A stretch of DNA of 64,000 nt from Lachnospiraceae bacterium (GCA_023664345.1 JAMPFQ010000003.1:170653-234652); one strand, 5' to 3'. Counted from the stretch's first letter, positions 41,849 to 51,901 are shown. Notes: generated by a model not told the origin, from the sequence alone. Numbers and translations are program-made.

Positions 41849-42161
41849 TCAACCGATCCATTTCGCATTGCAAAAATCAGATGGCTTTAACTCGTAATCA
41901 ATCGAAGTCTGCGGCTCTCCCAACTGATTTTTCCATGAATTTTCATGTATCGCAGTTTTTTTGGATCCTAACAGTTCATAGACATGCTGCGCCCTTGTAT
42001 TCTTTAGATCAGTATCTAAAAAAATACGTTCATACCCCCTGCTGAACAGTTCCTCGATCAGCATGCGCCATCACATTTCCGTCATTCCACCAGGCTGCAA
42101 GCTGCTCACAATCCCTTCCCTCGGCGTTTCTAATACACAAATTATGATGGACTATTTTCAT
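41849..42161 (-). pseudogene. GNAT acetyltransferase, internal deletion
   Basis: The start (42161) gives MKIVHHNLCIRNAEGRD and WWNDGNVMAHA, the N terminus of a common Firmicute GNAT family, and then hits a stop. A second frame from 42064 gives LIEELFSRGYERIFLDTDLK and ENSWKNQLGEPQTS, its C terminus. The middle 70-80 residues, including the acetyl-CoA-binding core, are missing and the frame is shifted. The intact promoter at 42216-42244 remains. Confidence 0.7.
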
Positions 42162-42215
42162 TTTCCGCTTCTCACTCAAATTCCAACTCCCGATTTGTCA
42201 AACTCAACCGAACCC

Positions 42216-42244
42216 ATTATAACACGCCGGCAACCGCCAATCAA
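42216..42244 (-). promoter_or_regulatory. promoter of the GNAT pseudogene
   Basis: TTGATT (42239-42244) and TATAAT (42216-42221) on the minus strand with a 17-base spacer. Confidence 0.65.
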
Positions 42245-42323
42245 TTCTTTTTATCAGCCATAAGCCGCCAGACACCATCGTGGCCGAACTTTTACACTAA
42301 TGGTTTTTGAAGCTTTAAAATCC

Positions 42324-42353
42324 TTGCATTTGTAGTGTGTATTCACTTATAAT
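42324..42353 (+). promoter_or_regulatory. promoter of the EAL phosphodiesterase gene
   Basis: TTGCAT (42324-42329) and TATAAT (42348-42353), 18-base spacer, just before the ribosome binding site. Confidence 0.65.
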
Positions 42354-42374
42354 GGAAATACATGGAGGGTGAAA

Positions 42375-45311
42375 ATGAAGAGGATACGGAAAAGCAAAAC
42401 AGGCAGGACGAGCAGATTTTCAGCATTACGGTTTGGATTCGCGCTGTTGTCCGTGATCGCGCTCCTGGCGGCGCTGCCCGCCGGGAACCTGAAAACGGTG
42501 CATGGGGCGGAAAAGCGCACGGTCCGGGTGGGATTTTTCCCCATGGACGGTTACAACGAATTCCGGACGGACGGCAGTCACGGTGGCATGGATGTGGAAT
42601 ATCTGGAAGCCCTGTGCGATTATGTCAGCTGGAATATTGAATATGTGGAGTGCGCAAGCTGGGGCGATGCCCTGGACATGCTCCTGAACAGGGAGATTGA
42701 CCTTGTGGGCTCGGCGCAGTATTCCAGGGAACGGGCAGAACTGTATCGATACGCGGATCTGGCCAGCGGCTACACGTTCGGAGCGGTGGCGGTAAACAGT
42801 GACAGCACGCTTGCCTATGAAGACTTTGACGCCATGGAGGACGCTACGTTCGGAGTGGTGGGCAGTTACATCCGGAAAGACGAGTTCTATGAATATCTGG
42901 CTGACCATGGCATTCTCAGCCCGAACGTAAGGGAATATCAGGACACGGCAGCCCTGCAGGCGGCCCTGGATAAGGGCGAGATAGACGCCCTGGTGCATTC
43001 CCTGACGGAGATCCGGGAGGGACAGCGGGTGATCGGCCGGTTTGCGCCCATGCCCTTTTATTACATATCCTGGCTGGGCAATGACGACCTGATGCGAGAG
43101 CTCAACCAGGGCATCGCGGACGTGAAGATGAACCGCCCGGAACTGGAAAATGAACTGATGGTGAAATATTATGACAGCAGGCTGGATCAGACCATACTGC
43201 TGACCAATGACGAGAAGCAGTATATCGCCGCCCGGGAGGAACTGACCGTAGGCTATCTTGACGACTACTATCCTTTCTCCTATGAGAGCGGCGGAGAATA
43301 CATGGGCCTTGCCAGACAGGTTCTGGAGGAGGTCTCCGTGAGCACAGGCATCCGCTTTGACTATGTGCGCCTGGATGGCATGGAAGATGCGAAAGCGGCG
43401 CTGAAAGATGGAAGCATCGATATCTTAAGTTACTGCGGGGAAGCCTCCAAAAGCCTGAAAGCAGAGGGGCTTGCGGTCACAAAGGTATACGCTCAGGTGC
43501 CCCAGGTCATCATCATGAGGCGGAACAGCAAGTCCGATGCCATCACCACTCTGGCTGTGGAGGAAAGCGGCGCATTGGAGGCGGCGGTACAGGATTTTAC
43601 GGAGGAGGGTACAAGGCTTCTGCCTTTCCCCTCACAGCTGGAAAGCCTGTATGCCGTGAAGGATGGATCTGCGGACGCGGCCATGTGTGACGGATACCTG
43701 GCAGAATATCTGCTGGGCTCACAGCTTCGCTTTAACAAGATGGAGATCCACAGTGTTCTCAGCGATGTCCATGATATCTATATGGTCGTAGCCTATGACG
43801 AGGAGTCTCCTCTGCTGGGCATCCTGAACAAGGAACTGCTTGAAGTCAGCGACAAGATGGTCAACGACTATATGCTCCAGGACAATTTCTACTCCAAGAT
43901 GAGTCTGGCGAACTTTATCAGCGACCATAGCATTCCCATCCTCCTGATCCTTTCGTGCTGCGCCGTGGCTGTGATCCTGGTGCTGTTCTTCCTGCTGCGC
44001 AACAGCATACGGGTCCAGAAACTGATGTACAAGGATACGGAATTTGATGTATGGAACCTCAACTACTTAAGATACCGGGCAGCGAAAAAGCTGGCCGCGG
44101 ATAAGGGCCACAATTACGCCATCGCATACACGGACATCGGACAGTTCAAGAGTTACAACGCGCTGTATGGCTGGAGCGCGGGGCAGAAAATATTGGAGAT
44201 CGTCATAGAAACACTCTCCCAGGAGGTGGACAGCGGACAGGAACTGTATGCCCGAAGCTACGGAAGCCATTTTGTGCTCTTTGTAAGGTATGAGGATGTC
44301 GATTCCTTAAAGAAACGGCTGATGGGCATAGCGGACAGGATATCCGCCCGGATCCATGCGGAAACAGGGATCCATATGTATCTGTCCATGGGCGTGGGCT
44401 GTCTGGAGGATGGAGATAACGGCCTTAGGCGCGCCCTGTCGGAATGCATACAGCTGGGGGATTCCCTGAAAAACAGTTATGGGAACACCGTACAGATCTA
44501 TGACGACAGGCTGCGGGCAAAGCTGAAAGAAGACCATGAGCGGGAGAAACTGTTGGAATCCGTGGACATCAACAAGGATTTCGTGGCGTTCTATCAGGCC
44601 AAGGTGGATATCCGCAACGAAAGGATCGTGGGCGCGGAAGCGCTGGTGCGGTTCAAGGATCCCACGGCGGGAGGCGCGATCCGCGCTCCGGGCTTCTTTG
44701 TACCCTATTACGAGCGCACCGGCAGGATACGGGACATCGATTTCTTCGTCATGGAGAGCGTGTGCAAAATGCTGCGCAGGCGGCTGGACGCAGGCCAGAA
44801 CGTGGTGCCGGTTTCCTGTAATTTCTCCCGGATGCACTTCATCGAGGACAGCTTCCCGAAAAAGTTCGAGGCCGTGATAGACAAGTATCAGGTGCCCAAG
44901 GAACTGATCGAAGTGGAGATAACGGAAACCCTGGTAGTGGAGGAAGTACAGCAGCAGAAAGTCAAAGAGATCGTGGATACCCTGCGGGAAAAGGGGGTAC
45001 GTCTCTCCATAGACGATTTCGGCTCCGGCTACTCTTCCCTGGGTGTGTTCGAACAGATTCCGGCCTCCGTGATCAAGCTGGACCGTTCTTTCCTTCTCAA
45101 TAACGAGAACCGCACCAGGCAGGTGAGCATTATGAAGAATATCGTCAATCTGGCCAAGGACCTGAACGCGCAGGTTGTCTGTGAAGGAGTGGAGACGGAG
45201 AACGACACAGAACTCATGATGGAGATCGGGGCTTACGTGGCCCAGGGCTACCGCTACAGCAAGCCCGTGGCGGAGGATGTGTTTGAGGCAATGCTGAACA
45301 AAGGGAACTGA
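42375..45311 (+). CDS. transmembrane receptor with two solute-binding domains, degenerate GGDEF and EAL (c-di-GMP phosphodiesterase)
   Basis: A 978-residue signalling protein. Signal/first helix (about 15-40), two family-3 solute-binding domains outside (about 45-270 and 285-530), a membrane helix (about 540-562), a GGDEF domain in which the active-site motif is replaced by YGSHF (inactive), and a C-terminal EAL domain with EALVRF, NFSRMHF, EITET, DDFGSGYSS, KLDRSF and CEGVET, all needed for phosphodiesterase activity. It should lower c-di-GMP in response to an external small ligand. The start at 42375 is fixed by GGAGGG five bases upstream; a GTG lies in frame two codons earlier. Ends two bases from the convergent potD. 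Confidence 0.9.
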   Translation: MKRIRKSKTGRTSRFSALRFGFALLSVIALLAALPAGNLKTVHGAEKRTVRVGFFPMDGYNEFRTDGSHGGMDVEYLEALCDYVSWNIEYVECASWGDALDMLLNREIDLVGSAQYSRERAELYRYADLASGYTFGAVAVNSDSTLAYEDFDAMEDATFGVVGSYIRKDEFYEYLADHGILSPNVREYQDTAALQAALDKGEIDALVHSLTEIREGQRVIGRFAPMPFYYISWLGNDDLMRELNQGIADVKMNRPELENELMVKYYDSRLDQTILLTNDEKQYIAAREELTVGYLDDYYPFSYESGGEYMGLARQVLEEVSVSTGIRFDYVRLDGMEDAKAALKDGSIDILSYCGEASKSLKAEGLAVTKVYAQVPQVIIMRRNSKSDAITTLAVEESGALEAAVQDFTEEGTRLLPFPSQLESLYAVKDGSADAAMCDGYLAEYLLGSQLRFNKMEIHSVLSDVHDIYMVVAYDEESPLLGILNKELLEVSDKMVNDYMLQDNFYSKMSLANFISDHSIPILLILSCCAVAVILVLFFLLRNSIRVQKLMYKDTEFDVWNLNYLRYRAAKKLAADKGHNYAIAYTDIGQFKSYNALYGWSAGQKILEIVIETLSQEVDSGQELYARSYGSHFVLFVRYEDVDSLKKRLMGIADRISARIHAETGIHMYLSMGVGCLEDGDNGLRRALSECIQLGDSLKNSYGNTVQIYDDRLRAKLKEDHEREKLLESVDINKDFVAFYQAKVDIRNERIVGAEALVRFKDPTAGGAIRAPGFFVPYYERTGRIRDIDFFVMESVCKMLRRRLDAGQNVVPVSCNFSRMHFIEDSFPKKFEAVIDKYQVPKELIEVEITETLVVEEVQQQKVKEIVDTLREKGVRLSIDDFGSGYSSLGVFEQIPASVIKLDRSFLLNNENRTRQVSIMKNIVNLAKDLNAQVVCEGVETENDTELMMEIGAYVAQGYRYSKPVAEDVFEAMLNKGN

Positions 45312-45329
45312 CTTTAAGCCAGTTCCCTT
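45301..45329. terminator. bidirectional terminator between the EAL gene and potD
   Basis: AAGGGAACT (45301-45309) pairs with AGTTCCCTT (45321-45329); the stem contains the stop codons of both convergent genes and has short T-runs on both sides. Confidence 0.65.
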
Positions 45330-46525
45330 TTCCGTTTCTGTCGTTTATAGAGCAGGATGGCGATATACACTCCCAGAAACCCTAAGATGATCAGTACCAG
45401 CACAATGGATTCCCCGGGTCCGCCCATCTTTACTTCCGCCCACAGGCTGTCCACCAGCTTGCTGGTGCTCTCCGGCAGATTGACGAACACCTGGGTCCGT
45501 TCCAGTATCTCATCACCAGGATAATATACAGGGCTTTCCACCATTTCCTGATCGATATACTCTTTTGCGGCGCTTTCCGGCGTGGAATAGCCCACATAAT
45601 CCATGTTCGCCCCGGCGATCTCAGGATCGCAGAGAAAATTGATATACGCCTCCGCTTCCGCCTTGTGGCTGGAAGTGGCGGGAATGCACATGGCATCCAC
45701 AAAAAAATTGGTTCCCTCCTCCGGCACCACAAACCGGATGCTGTCGCTGTTCTCGACCAGGATCGCCGCGTCCCCGGCATAATAGGGCGCGATCCATGCC
45801 TCGCTGCTCTCCATCTTGTCAAAGATCCGATCCATGACATAGGCCTGCACCAGAGGCTTCTGCTGCTTCAAGAGAGCCGCCGCTTCCGCCCAGTCGTTCT
45901 CATCTGCAGTGTTCACCGACTGCCCCAGCATAAACTGCGCTATGGCGAAAGAATCCCTGGGATTGTCAAACATCAGTATCTTCCCTGCATAGCGGTCATC
46001 CCACAGGGCGGACCAGCTGGTGATCTCCTCCTCGATATAGTCCGTATTGTAAAATAACCCCACCACTCCCCAGGTATAGGGCACCGAATAACGGCTGCCC
46101 GGATCATAGTCCGGATCCCGGAAACGCTCGTCAATGTACTGAAAATTGGGGATATTGGAAAAGTCCAGTTCCGCCAGCATATTTTCCTCGATCAACTTCG
46201 ACACCATATAGTCGGAGGGAATGATCACATCATAATCCGCGCCGCCCCCGACCAGCTTGGAATACAGCGACTCGTTGCTGTCAAAGGTAGTATAGTTCAC
46301 CTTGATCCCCGTGCGCCGGGTAAATTCCTCGTTCACATCCGGCGAGCCATCGGTGCCGTTGGCGATATACTCGCCCCAATTGTAGACATTTATGGTAACG
46401 CCCCTGTCAGGAGCCGCCCCCTCGTCGGCCAGGACCCTCTGCACCGGAACCAGCCAGAGCGCCAGGCAAAGGGGCGCACAGAGCGCCGCCCGCAAAGTGA
46501 AATATAAAAAACGATCTTTCATCAT
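45314..46525 (-). CDS. potD: spermidine/putrescine-binding protein with a C-terminal membrane anchor
   Basis: A 403-residue PotD-type binding protein. N-terminal signal (cleavage near VLADE), then INVYNWGEYI, the typical start of the mature domain, TFDSNESLYSKL, YDVIIPSDYMV and WAPYYAGD-like SEAWIAPYYAGD, all of the family. It lacks a lipobox and instead ends with a membrane helix (about 372-392, ESIVLVLIILGFLGVYIAIL) and a basic tail, so it is probably tethered at its C terminus. Binds polyamines for PotABC. Last gene of the operon. Confidence 0.93.
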   Translation of the reverse strand: MMKDRFLYFTLRAALCAPLCLALWLVPVQRVLADEGAAPDRGVTINVYNWGEYIANGTDGSPDVNEEFTRRTGIKVNYTTFDSNESLYSKLVGGGADYDVIIPSDYMVSKLIEENMLAELDFSNIPNFQYIDERFRDPDYDPGSRYSVPYTWGVVGLFYNTDYIEEEITSWSALWDDRYAGKILMFDNPRDSFAIAQFMLGQSVNTADENDWAEAAALLKQQKPLVQAYVMDRIFDKMESSEAWIAPYYAGDAAILVENSDSIRFVVPEEGTNFFVDAMCIPATSSHKAEAEAYINFLCDPEIAGANMDYVGYSTPESAAKEYIDQEMVESPVYYPGDEILERTQVFVNLPESTSKLVDSLWAEVKMGGPGESIVLVLIILGFLGVYIAILLYKRQKRKRELA

Positions 46526-46539
46526 AGATATACCTCTTT

Positions 46540-47334
46540 TTATACGTTATCCCGTTCCTTTACATTCCTGGCATTGATGATGATCAGCAATGCCATCACC
46601 ACCGCGAAAAGCACTGTGGACAGTGCATTGATCTCCGGGCTGATCCGCTTTCGGGTCATGGAATAAATGTAGATCGGCAGCGTCTGGGTGGTCCCGCTGG
46701 TAAAATAACTGATCACAAAATCGTCAATAGAGAGCGTGAACGCCATGATCAGCCCCGTAATGACCCCGGGCATGATCTCCGGCAGCACCACTTTCAGGAA
46801 CGCTTTCAGCGGAGGACACCCCAGATCCTGCGCCGCTTCATACAGGTTGGGATCCATCTGGCGCAGCTTCGGCAGCACGGACAGGATCACATAGGGCAGG
46901 CAGAACGTGATATGGGCCGCGAACAGCGATCCCATCCCCAGGCTCCTCCCGCCGAACAGCCTGACCGCGGACACAAACAAAAGCATCAGGGACACGCCGG
47001 TGACAATCTCCGGATTGACCATGGGAAAATTGGTAATGTTCATCATGATCCGTCTGGGCAGACGTTTCATGGAATTGATGCCGATGGCCGCCATAGTGCC
47101 CAGCGCCGTGGACACCGCCGCCGACACCACCGCGATCAGCAGCGTATTGCATAACGCTTCCAGGATCAGCCGATCCTCGAAAAGCTTCTGATACCAGCGC
47201 AGGGAAAAACCGCCCCATACCGTGTGGCTGGCAGTCTCCGAGCCATTAAAAGAGAAAACGATCAGCACCAGGATAGGGGCATACAAAAACAGGAAAACGA
47301 GAAAGGTGTAAATACGCGCACCAGCCTTTTTCAT
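46540..47334 (-). CDS. potC: spermidine/putrescine ABC transporter, permease PotC
   Basis: A 264-residue permease with six membrane helices and the coupling loop EAAQDLGCPPLKAFLKVVLP, the EAA motif that contacts PotA. The N-terminal IYTFLVFLFLYAPILVLIVFSF is typical of PotC. Overlaps potB by four bases (ATGA) and precedes potD by 14 bases. Confidence 0.94.
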   Translation of the reverse strand: MKKAGARIYTFLVFLFLYAPILVLIVFSFNGSETASHTVWGGFSLRWYQKLFEDRLILEALCNTLLIAVVSAAVSTALGTMAAIGINSMKRLPRRIMMNITNFPMVNPEIVTGVSLMLLFVSAVRLFGGRSLGMGSLFAAHITFCLPYVILSVLPKLRQMDPNLYEAAQDLGCPPLKAFLKVVLPEIMPGVITGLIMAFTLSIDDFVISYFTSGTTQTLPIYIYSMTRKRISPEINALSTVLFAVVMALLIIINARNVKERDNV

Positions 47335-48158
47335 ATCAGGATACCCCCTCCCCCGGCAGCCTCGCCGTCGTCAAACTGATTCATGATGCCCATGCAGATC
47401 AGGATGATCACCATCAGCACCAGGGACACGGCGGAACCCAGATTTGGATTGTAGGCGCTGCCTAAAAACTGCATGTCGATCAGGTCGCCGATCAGCAGAT
47501 TCCCGCCGCCTCCCAGCATTTTCGAGATAATAAAAGTGCTCACCGCCGGAACGAACACCATGGTGATCCCGGAGATCACGCCGGGCATGCTCATGGGAAG
47601 CACCACTTTCAAAAAGACTTCCCTGCTGTCAGCGCCCAGATCCTGCGCCGCTTCTATCACGCTCTTATCAATCTTGGTCAGCACCGAGTACAGCGGCAGG
47701 ATCATGTACGGGATATAGTTATAGACCATGCCCAGCACCACCGCTCCCGCGGTATTGATCATATGTACCCTGGGCAGTCCGACCGCCGCCAGCGCCGAAT
47801 TGATCAGGCCGTTATCCTCCAGCAGCGTCATCCAGGCATAAGTGCGCAGCAGGAAATTCATCCACATGGGCAGCATCACCAGCATGACCATCACATTCTG
47901 GCGTCTGGCGCTCATCTTCGCGATGATATAGGCCAGAGGATAACCCAAGCCCAGGGAAACCGCGGTGGCCACCGCCCCCAGCCAGATGGATCGCAGGAAT
48001 ACATTTGAGTACTGCCCCACGCTCAGGATATTTTCCAGGGTAAAGCTGCCTGACTTATCCGTAAAGGCAAAATAGCCTACCAGCAGCATGGGCAGCACGA
48101 TAAAAATGGTCATCCACACCGTGTAGGGGGCGGAAAGAAGTTTGGAATCAGATTTCAT
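47331..48158 (-). CDS. potB: spermidine/putrescine ABC transporter, permease PotB
   Basis: A 275-residue permease with six helices; the coupling loop reads [21 protein letters not shown] glycine-rich tail (GEAAGGGG) follows the last helix. Forms the channel with PotC. Overlaps potA and potC by four bases each, so the whole operon is translationally coupled. Confidence 0.94.
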   Translation of the reverse strand: MKSDSKLLSAPYTVWMTIFIVLPMLLVGYFAFTDKSGSFTLENILSVGQYSNVFLRSIWLGAVATAVSLGLGYPLAYIIAKMSARRQNVMVMLVMLPMWMNFLLRTYAWMTLLEDNGLINSALAAVGLPRVHMINTAGAVVLGMVYNYIPYMILPLYSVLTKIDKSVIEAAQDLGADSREVFLKVVLPMSMPGVISGITMVFVPAVSTFIISKMLGGGGNLLIGDLIDMQFLGSAYNPNLGSAVSLVLMVIILICMGIMNQFDDGEAAGGGGILI

Positions 48159-49297
48159 TGCCGTTCCCCCCCTTCCTCCGCCAGCGCCTCGCTGGAAGCA
48201 CTCTTATCTTCTCCCATTTCATCGCTGAAAGTACTGTAGTCGCCGAACATACCGGAATATTCCGACTTGGCCATAACATGGATATCGTTAGGGGTAAGGG
48301 ATAAGCCTATACGGTCGCCCGGCTGGCGGCATTCCGTGGACTGTATCATCCACTTGAATCCGTCCACGTCCACGATGATCTCATAGTGCACGCCCTTAAA
48401 GGTCACGGCCGTGACGTCCCCGGTGATCAGGGTAGAATCCGGCTCCACCACCTTGATATCCTCCGGGCGTATCACCACGTCCACAGGCGTATTCTGTCCG
48501 AATCCGGCATCCAGGCAGCGGAAATCATGCCCCGCAAACTTCACCGAATAGTCCTCCAGCATCACGCCGTCCAGTATGTTGGATTCCCCGATGAAATCCG
48601 CCACAAAGGCATTCCCGGGCTCGTTGTAGATATCCATGGGTGTGCCGATCTGCTGGATCACGCCCTTATCCATCACCACCACGGTATCGGACATGGACAG
48701 AGCCTCTTCCTGGTCATGGGTGACGAACACAAAAGTGATCCCCGTCTGCTGCTGTATCTTTTTCAGTTCCACCTGCATATCCTTGCGCAGCTTCAGATCC
48801 AGCGCCCCCAGGGGCTCGTCCAGCAGCAGCACCTTGGGCTCGTTGGCCAGTGCCCTGGCGATAGCTACTCTCTGCTGCTGCCCGCCGGAAAGCTGGCTGA
48901 TGCCCCGGTGGGCATAGCCGGACATATCCACCATGGCCAGCATCCTGTGAACGGTCTCCCTGATCTGCTTCTCACCGCATTTTTTCAGGCGCATACCGAA
49001 AGCGATATTGTCGTACACATTCAGATGCGGGAACAGGGCATACTTCTGGAAGATCGTGTTGACCTCCCTCTTATGGGGAGGCAGATGGGTAATGTTTTTG
49101 TCATAGAAAAAGACATCTCCCGCGTCCGGTCTGATAAAACCGGCAATGGTGCGCAGCGCAGTGGTCTTGCCGCAGCCGGAGGGACCAAGCAGGGTAACAA
49201 ACTCCCCGTCGTGTATCTCCAGGTTAAAGCCTCCCAGAACCTGCTCCCCATCATAGGACACAGTGATGTCTCTTAAGGAAATAATAGTATTTTTCAT
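48155..49297 (-). CDS. potA: spermidine/putrescine ABC transporter, ATPase PotA
   Basis: A 380-residue ATPase: Walker [10 protein letters not shown], signature LSGGQQQRV, Walker [13 protein letters not shown], switch region VTHDQEEAL, then a C-terminal TOBE-type regulatory domain (about 250-370). The start at 49297 has AAAGGAG ten bases upstream; 21 extra codons of open frame belong to the leader. First gene of potABCD, which imports polyamines. Confidence 0.95.
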   Translation of the reverse strand: MKNTIISLRDITVSYDGEQVLGGFNLEIHDGEFVTLLGPSGCGKTTALRTIAGFIRPDAGDVFFYDKNITHLPPHKREVNTIFQKYALFPHLNVYDNIAFGMRLKKCGEKQIRETVHRMLAMVDMSGYAHRGISQLSGGQQQRVAIARALANEPKVLLLDEPLGALDLKLRKDMQVELKKIQQQTGITFVFVTHDQEEALSMSDTVVVMDKGVIQQIGTPMDIYNEPGNAFVADFIGESNILDGVMLEDYSVKFAGHDFRCLDAGFGQNTPVDVVIRPEDIKVVEPDSTLITGDVTAVTFKGVHYEIIVDVDGFKWMIQSTECRQPGDRIGLSLTPNDIHVMAKSEYSGMFGDYSTFSDEMGEDKSASSEALAEEGGERQ

Positions 49298-49500
49298 ATT
49301 GATGCATCTCCTTTGCGGTGGCGCTAAGCGCCAGTATAGCTGCGTGTCTATGTTATTCACACATAACCCGGCCCGGTTTTTTTCTGATTGCCTCCCGCAA
49401 AGGATGGTATGTAGAACCGTGGCAAAGAAACCAGGCCGCTTTTATGGCCGTGCCGTCCTCCGAGGGCATGACCTTTTTCAGATGCAAACGCAATGAAATA
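49298..49500 (-). promoter_or_regulatory. 200-base untranslated leader of potABCD
   Basis: From the promoter to potA the transcript has about 200 bases without a gene. It contains GGCC...GGCC pairing near 49437-49456, a TGGCGC/GCGCCA hairpin (49319-49333) just before the ribosome binding site, and a segment near its 5' end (TGCATCT, about 49480-49486) that is complementary to AGATGCA at the ribosome binding site. It does not match a riboswitch I can name. Confidence 0.5.
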
Positions 49501-49529
49501 ACTATAAGGGATAACAGGGGCTTTGTCAA
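49501..49529 (-). promoter_or_regulatory. promoter of potABCD with an overlapping dyad
   Basis: Consensus TTGACA (49524-49529) and TATAGT (49501-49506), 17-base spacer, minus strand. ACAGGGG/CCCCTGT arms (49514-49520 and 49536-49542) flank the -35 element and can also act as a plus-strand terminator. Confidence 0.8.
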
Positions 49530-49549
49530 TCGTTTCCCCTGTTTTTTTC

Positions 49550-51901
49550 TTAACTGTTCTCACTCACATACAATTGGATCCTGTTCTGTATGACGTTTAC
49601 CACATCATCTATCCCTTTCTGCCCGCTGTAATAGCCGGAAGCCTCCTCATTGATGATATTGATCACATCATCCTTTTCCACGGAGAAAGCGGGCGTCGCC
49701 TCTTTCAGCAGATCCAGTATCACATCGATTTCCTCCCGGGTAACGGCGTGATACTGGAAATACCATCCGTCCTCCTCATAGATGGCAGCGTGGAACCTGT
49801 CGCTTGGGCGCTGGCTGTCGCTTGCCATCTTGTATGCTGTCATCGCATCCCATGTGCCCTTTAAAACGGGGAATCTGCTGGGAAACGTATATTCCATATA
49901 AATCTCCTCCCCGCTCATCCCGTCCGGTTCTATCCGGGTCAGGACGTCCTCTATAAATTCCCATGCCCCGTCCTTGTTCTCCGACACCGCAGTGATCCCA
50001 TAGGCATTCTCCGCAAACAGCAGCGCCTTTCCCTTTCCGTCCCGGGCAGGAAATCCCACACAGGCCGCATTTTCCCCAAAGATTCCCTGATAAAGCTGGA
50101 AATCATCCAGGCGCCGCAGATCCGCCAGGGCGAACAGCACCTGGCCGTTCTGAACCTTTGTTGGCATGGAAACGTCTCCCTTTCCGGCTCCCAGGGAATC
50201 CGGGAAGCGGCTCATGTACTCCAATACATCCTTGAACTGCTGTGAATCAAAATGGCACTCCCCCGCCTCCCAGTCGATAAAGGCATCCTCGTTGAACATC
50301 ATGAGATACCGCATCATCTCTTCTCTCGTCATCCCGTCAAAGGGCAGCGCCCCGGGATTTCGGTCTGCCGCCGCAAGCAGCCCCTCCAGGGACAGGGCGG
50401 TCCCGCCTCCCAGAAGCGTACTGTCCGCCGCCACGGTCTGCAGCGTAAAGGAATCCGGGATCCCGGTCAGCGTACCGTCAAAGGTGTATGCCTCCAGGAT
50501 CCCCTCCAGGAAATCAGCAGTGTCAAACGCTTGTGACTGTTCCAGGTAAGGGGCCAGGTCGGCGAAGACATCCTGTCCGGCAAGCTTTTCCACATCCACT
50601 CCGGACAGGTCGATGATGTCTATGGTCTCTTTCGCCAGCAATGCATTGTACAGATCTGTCAGGGAATCATAATTTCTCACCGTCAGATGGTACCGGTCGC
50701 TGCTCCTGCCAAACCCCACCGCCAGGGCGGACAGACTGCCTCCCCCGCCCACGGTGGCAAGGACCAGGTTCTCCCGTTTCGGAGCCTCCTCCGCTTTTGT
50801 TTTGGTCAGCAGCACAATGCCCAGATCCTCATGCTCCCAATCCTCCACCGTGCAGAAGTATCTGCCATCCTCCAGCACGCCGAACTTTTCCACAAAATAA
50901 CCGTTGACATCGCTGTCCCCCCAGGCGAACAACTCTTCCGCCGCCTCTTTCTGTGCGGAAAGGTCATAGCCATACGCATGGATATCATCATACAGCAGGA
51001 GATCGTACTGCCCCGCCGGGTCTGCGGAAATGCCGCTGACATCCGGAAACTCTTTTGTCAGTTCCACCAGCTGCCCTTTCTCAAATTCCACTTCCATCAG
51101 CGTGCACAGGCCCGAACCATCCCTCGGACCGACGCAGGCATAGAACCTGCCATCCTTTCCCTCCGCAGTTCCCCTGATCAGGACATTTTCCGCAGATCCA
51201 AACCGCACGGAGCCATGATAGCTTCCATCCGCCGTATACAGCCAGATGCCTGCCTCATCCGTATATGCGTCAGTGTAGATATAGAGCCGCCCCTGGCTGT
51301 CAGTCACTATGGCTTCTATGGAAATGTCCCGCCCCAGCTGTTCCGTGACCTCCTGGGAAAACAGACTTTTTCCCTCCGGGTCGAACTTGCACAGATATCT
51401 GCTCAACTTGCTGTAATCCGCAGGATAAGCGTTTACGATCAGCCATACGCTGCCATCCTGGTCAAAGACGTAAGCGCAGATCTCCCGCTGAGGCTCCGCC
51501 AGGGTCCATTGGATGGCAGTGCGGCTCAACTCCCTGTCGGTCAGGGAATACCGACAGATGCTCTGCGCTTCCCCTTCCGCCTCCCCGCTCATTGAAATAT
51601 AGCAGGCATCGTTGCCAACCTGCTGCATCCCGCCGTAATCGGCCCGGTTGTCATCCACCGTGATCGGTTCAGGCACATAGACATATTCCGGCCCCTGAAC
51701 AAGATCCACAGCAGCCAGATCGCTTCCCGCAGATACATTGCTATCGCTGCGGGCGGCGCCGGCTGCGCTGCCATCAGCTGCGCTCCCCTGACCGCAGGCG
51801 GTCAGGAGCAGGGCTGCGCACATCGCCAGACAACATACCAGACGGCCCGGTCTGCCATGCCTGCCGTGAACCGGAAACTCTTTTCTTCTCATCCTACTCA
51901 T
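49550..51901 (-). CDS. lipoprotein with an N-terminal propeller-like part and a C-terminal solute-binding domain
   Basis: A 783-residue lipoprotein (lipobox LTAC, Cys about residue 36). Residues about 75-375 are beta-rich repeats (VGNDACYISMSGEAEG, LYIYTDAYTDEAGIWLY, RFYACVGPRDG) like a beta-propeller; residues about 385-783 look like a family-1 extracellular solute-binding domain (DSLTDLYNALLAKETIDIIDL, DGTLTGIPDSFTLQT, and NKDGAWEFIEDVL). Start at 51901 overlaps the stop of the anti-sigma gene. No permease lies nearby, so it is more likely a sensor than part of a transporter. Confidence 0.75.
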   Translation of the reverse strand: MSRMRRKEFPVHGRHGRPGRLVCCLAMCAALLLTACGQGSAADGSAAGAARSDSNVSAGSDLAAVDLVQGPEYVYVPEPITVDDNRADYGGMQQVGNDACYISMSGEAEGEAQSICRYSLTDRELSRTAIQWTLAEPQREICAYVFDQDGSVWLIVNAYPADYSKLSRYLCKFDPEGKSLFSQEVTEQLGRDISIEAIVTDSQGRLYIYTDAYTDEAGIWLYTADGSYHGSVRFGSAENVLIRGTAEGKDGRFYACVGPRDGSGLCTLMEVEFEKGQLVELTKEFPDVSGISADPAGQYDLLLYDDIHAYGYDLSAQKEAAEELFAWGDSDVNGYFVEKFGVLEDGRYFCTVEDWEHEDLGIVLLTKTKAEEAPKRENLVLATVGGGGSLSALAVGFGRSSDRYHLTVRNYDSLTDLYNALLAKETIDIIDLSGVDVEKLAGQDVFADLAPYLEQSQAFDTADFLEGILEAYTFDGTLTGIPDSFTLQTVAADSTLLGGGTALSLEGLLAAADRNPGALPFDGMTREEMMRYLMMFNEDAFIDWEAGECHFDSQQFKDVLEYMSRFPDSLGAGKGDVSMPTKVQNGQVLFALADLRRLDDFQLYQGIFGENAACVGFPARDGKGKALLFAENAYGITAVSENKDGAWEFIEDVLTRIEPDGMSGEEIYMEYTFPSRFPVLKGTWDAMTAYKMASDSQRPSDRFHAAIYEEDGWYFQYHAVTREEIDVILDLLKEATPAFSVEKDDVINIINEEASGYYSGQKGIDDVVNVIQNRIQLYVSENS

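Noticed and set aside
49298-49500. Known riboswitch (guanidine, c-di-GMP, THF, TPP, SAM or cobalamin) in the potA leader
   Set aside because: None of the conserved cores could be found; only unspecific hairpins were seen.
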